Source: an uncultured Chloroflexota bacterium (GTDB lineage: Bacteria; Chloroflexota; Anaerolineae; Aggregatilineales; Phototrophicaceae). From it: a stretch of 7,584 nt of DNA. The notes beneath the pieces are model-generated. The model searched no databases. It was not told where the DNA came from and saw only the letters and a program-made list of their open reading frames with translations. Of the stretch, positions 5,691 through 7,584 are shown piece after piece; within the stretch, counting starts at the first letter, position 1, and every line of letters starts with the position of its first letter. The DNA lies in NCBI GenBank assembly GCA_903904765.1, contig CAIVEA010000761.1, positions 1-7,584 on the forward strand. The letters are read 5' to 3'. The translations under genes and the position numbers were made by a program.

Positions 5691-6354
5691 TTTCCTGCTC
5701 CTTCACGCGGATATCAATCACGTTGCGCCGCAGCTTTTGCAGGCGATCCGGCGTGTCATACGGTTCCATGTGCGAGAGATAGGTGAAATAGTGATAGCGT
5801 AGTTCTTCGGTCAGGCGGCGAGTCTTGCCCCAGCGCTTCTGCGGGTCGCCACGATTGCTGAGGGTGGTGATGAAAGCGGTGACTGCGCCCACAACGGCGG
5901 TGGCGATGCTGGCGATCTGCTGCCAGTTCACGCTGCTGATGCCCGTCGTGGAAACCACTTCGGTACCCGCCGGAATCGTGAACAGCGCGGCAATCGTACC
6001 GAACACAGTGGTGGTGAACGCGCCCACTACAAAAATCCACTGGTACAGATAGAACTTATTCTGGTAATACTTGCTTTTCTGGCTGAACTCGAAGAAGGAG
6101 GGCAGTAAATACTGCTCCAAATCCTTCAAGTCGCGCAGCAAAATCGGATGCTGGCTGACATCTTCCGGGCCATCCCACAGTTTCCACGAAACGAAACCCT
6201 GATCGCGGATCATCTTCTGGTATTGATCGTCCGATGCGGGTTTTTCCCAGTTCAGCGGGATACCGCGCAGGTGCGGGCGACGTTTGATGAAGAACAATTC
6301 ATTCCACGCATATCGCCTTTTGGATTTCGTTGGCGGGGTTACAACCGTAGACAT
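5683..6354 (-). CDS. SLATT/DUF4231-like 2-TM protein, first gene of pair
   Basis: This is a 223-residue protein from the ATG at 6354. Its N-terminal 85 residues are soluble and basic at the start (TKSKRRYAW), with a WKLWDGPEDV stretch. A helix with FSQKSKYYQNKFYLYQW follows, then two membrane segments (about residues 105-127 and 145-165), and then RWGKTRRLTEELRYHYFTYL with EPYD. The order YY-x-N-K, two helices, W-x-x-TR-x-x-EEL is the SLATT/DUF4231 pattern of predicted membrane effectors. I rejected the longer frame that begins with TTG at 6396 because that TTG overlaps the -10 of the promoter, whereas GAGGGGAGAG sits six bases before the ATG at 6354. The gene overlaps the next by eight bases. 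The two proteins are only distantly alike, so they probably form a hetero-oligomer rather than being a recent duplication. The function is unknown. Confidence 0.78.
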   Translation of the reverse strand: MSTVVTPPTKSKRRYAWNELFFIKRRPHLRGIPLNWEKPASDDQYQKMIRDQGFVSWKLWDGPEDVSQHPILLRDLKDLEQYLLPSFFEFSQKSKYYQNKFYLYQWIFVVGAFTTTVFGTIAALFTIPAGTEVVSTTGISSVNWQQIASIATAVVGAVTAFITTLSNRGDPQKRWGKTRRLTEELRYHYFTYLSHMEPYDTPDRLQKLRRNVIDIRVKEQENG

Positions 6355-6360
6355 ACCAAA

Positions 6361-6370
6361 CTCTCCCCTC
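6361..6370 (-). promoter_or_regulatory. Ribosome binding site deciding the start at 6354
   Basis: GAGGGGAGAG lies six bases upstream of the ATG at 6354 on the minus strand. It supports this start over the upstream in-frame TTG at 6396. Confidence 0.8.
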
Positions 6371-6395
6371 AGAGCATTGACTGGCACTGTTCCCA

Positions 6396-6424
6396 AGTAT
6401 ACTCCGAATGTTTTTCAGTGCGAA
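6396..6424 (-). promoter_or_regulatory. Promoter of the SLATT-like gene pair
   Basis: Read on the minus strand, the -35 TTCGCA (6424-6419) and the -10 TATACT (6401-6396) are separated by 17 bases. The -10 matches consensus at five of six positions and the -35 at four. Predicted transcription starts near 6389, giving a 5' leader of about 35 bases before the ATG at 6354. I see no operator-like palindrome over it. Confidence 0.6.
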
Positions 6425-6492
6425 CAACACCCGTTATGCGGGACGAAAGTTTTTATCGGGGATTGGGGCGAAAAGGAAATACGCCATCTTTC

Positions 6493-6553
6493 GTAGGGAC
6501 AACACCTGTATTGTCCGCCTGTGTGCGGCGGACATGGTAGGCCATGTCCCTAC
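6493..6553. repeat. Array of three interlocked hairpins (GTAGGGACA family)
   Basis: The outer arms GTAGGGACA (6493-6501) and TGTCCCTAC (6545-6553) form a perfect 9-bp inverted repeat. Inside are three hairpins sharing their GGAC/GTCC ends: GGACAA/TTGTCC (6497-6516), GTCCGCC/GGCGGAC (6513-6533) and GGACATGG/CCATGTCC (6530-6549). Neighbouring hairpins share four bases, so they cannot all fold fully at once. It lies between the kinase stop codon and the SLATT-pair promoter, in a 223-base region without a gene. Confidence 0.85.
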
Positions 6554-6577
6554 AAAAGGCGTTTTTTGCGAGAGAAT

Positions 6578-7546
6578 CTACCGTTGCACGCCACCCGCGC
6601 CGCCCGCCGCCAGCAATGCATCCATCTCGGCGCGAGTAGTGACGAGCAGATCACCACGCTGGCTCAAACAGAGCGCCGCCAGCGCCGTCCCGCGCCGCAG
6701 CCCCTGCGGTAAATCGCCATCCAGCCAACCATCCAGCACGCCCGCCGCCAGCGCATCCCCCGCGCCGATGCGGTCAAGGATAACGACGGGCAGCGCCGGA
6801 GCGTGATGTACCACCCCTTCGGCGGCGCTCCACCCGATCACGCCCTGATCGCCCTGCGTCATGATGACCTGTCGCGCTCCGGTCTGTGCCGCCAACGCCC
6901 GCAGCGCCTCCGGCGCATCGCCGCCGCAGCCGAACAGGAGCGCCGCGTCCGAGCGTTTGCAGAACAGGATGTCCGCACCTTCGATCAGGGGACACAGCGC
7001 GGCAGCGGCTTCGGTAGCCGTCCACAGTTTAGAACGATAGTTGATGTCGAAACTGAGCGCCACACCCGCCGCCCGCGCCCGCCGCACCGCCTCGACAGTC
7101 ATTTCGCGGCAGGAAGGCGACACAGCGGGCGTGATTCCGGTGATGTGCAACAGGCGCGTATCCAGCAGGTAATCCCAGTCGGGATCGGTGGCGGTCAGGT
7201 GGGAGGCGCACGAGTCCGCCCGATCATAAATGACGTTGATCGGGCGCGGCGGGGCGCTGAACTCGATAAAATACGTCCCCACCCGCCCGCTGGTGCGCCA
7301 CAGCAGGGCGCTAGTATCCACACCTGCGCCACGCAACGCATTGGCAATCAGGCGGCCTGCTGCGTGGTCGGGGAAAGCAGACACGTAGCCGCAGCGCCGT
7401 CCCAAACGCGAGAGCGCCACAACGACATTGCCTTCCGCGCCGCCGGGGGCGACATCCATCGAGGCCGCCATTTCCAGCCGTTCGCCCGCCGGCACGCTGA
7501 AGCGCAGCATCATTTCGCCCAGCGCGGTCACATCAAAACGGGGCAT
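6578..7546 (-). CDS. kdgK: PfkB-family sugar kinase, probable 2-keto-3-deoxygluconate kinase
   Basis: This is a cytoplasmic ribokinase-fold enzyme of 322 residues, complete. The likely reaction is ATP-dependent phosphorylation of 2-keto-3-deoxygluconate to KDPG, in sugar-acid and pectin-derived uronate breakdown. It has the PfkB substrate motif GGAEGN (35-40), the KDG-kinase-like stretches RVGTYFIEF (88-96), VIYDRADS (105-112), HITGITPAVS (134-143) and SFDINYRSKLW (165-175), and the C-terminal ATP-site signature DRIGAGDALAAG (258-269) with catalytic Asp264. Leu stands where most relatives have Phe after GAGDA. The ATG at 7546 is preceded by AAGG at a usable distance. It is followed by the hairpin array, not a clear T-tailed terminator. 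Other PfkB kinases (fructokinase, ribokinase) are possible; the YDRA and NYRxKLW motifs favour KdgK. Its operon partners would lie to the right of the window. Confidence 0.85.
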   Translation of the reverse strand: MPRFDVTALGEMMLRFSVPAGERLEMAASMDVAPGGAEGNVVVALSRLGRRCGYVSAFPDHAAGRLIANALRGAGVDTSALLWRTSGRVGTYFIEFSAPPRPINVIYDRADSCASHLTATDPDWDYLLDTRLLHITGITPAVSPSCREMTVEAVRRARAAGVALSFDINYRSKLWTATEAAAALCPLIEGADILFCKRSDAALLFGCGGDAPEALRALAAQTGARQVIMTQGDQGVIGWSAAEGVVHHAPALPVVILDRIGAGDALAAGVLDGWLDGDLPQGLRRGTALAALCLSQRGDLLVTTRAEMDALLAAGGAGGVQR

Positions 7547-7570
7547 GATTCACCGCCTTAGAGTCATTCA

Positions 7571-7584
7571 CCCTCATCCCCTGC
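7571..7584. repeat. Start of another CCCTCATCCCC repeat, cut by window end
   Basis: ACCCTCATCCCC here matches the repeat core at 3465-3476. It begins upstream of the kinase gene and is truncated by the window edge, so its structure cannot be judged. Confidence 0.45.

Noticed and set aside
6355..6396. TTG start at 6396 for the first SLATT-like gene
   Set aside because: It overlaps the predicted -10 element, and a much better ribosome site precedes the ATG at 6354.
6803..7561. 252-codon plus-strand open frame opposite the sugar kinase
   Set aside because: Shadow of a kinase with a full PfkB signature; no motif of its own.

Overview
The window looks like ordinary chromosome from a GC-rich bacterium, most probably a member of the Chloroflexota (Anaerolineae-like). 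That assignment is an inference. It rests on the ArgC active-site context (FSPYNPGRVHRHVGEIEQ), on the arginine genes being clustered, and on intergenic palindromes built on GTAGGGACA and CCCTCAYCCC cores, which I associate with such genomes. No marker gene here settles the phylum.

Region 1 (1-3321, minus strand) is an arginine-biosynthesis operon read right to left: argC, two tandem drug/metabolite (EamA) transporter genes, then argB, which leaves the window at base 1. The junctions are tight: a GTGA stop/start overlap, directly abutting genes, then a 45-base gap. The second transporter copy has the same length as the first but carries one in-frame TAG at codon 100, so it is a young pseudogene, a read-through gene or a sequence error. 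A compact operon makes ArgB and ArgC, steps 2 and 3 of arginine synthesis, and the transporters may export an amino acid or intermediate.

Region 2 (3322-4157, plus strand) starts with a 284-base spacer. It holds a compound palindromic, MITE-like element flanked by 11-base direct repeats. A small orphan three-helix membrane protein (3606-4043) follows, then a spacer with a hairpin and a near-consensus sigma70 promoter.

Region 3 (4158-4592) is the tmRNA gene ssrA, with a readable tag (ANNNTYALPAAA), a 7-bp acceptor stem and a strong terminator that could work in both directions. Its T-loop sequence is unusual.

Region 4 (4656-6424, minus strand) is a two-gene operon with its own promoter. Both genes encode 2-TM proteins that resemble the SLATT/DUF4231 superfamily, which is predicted to supply membrane effectors in nucleotide-signalling conflict systems. 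No nucleotide synthase, SLOG or other sensor gene is visible beside them. This is the best candidate for a poorly described system in the window.

Region 5 (6425-7584) contains an array of three hairpins sharing GTCC/GGAC arms and a complete PfkB-family sugar kinase resembling 2-keto-3-deoxygluconate kinase. The first bases of another CCCTCATCCCC repeat lie at the right edge.
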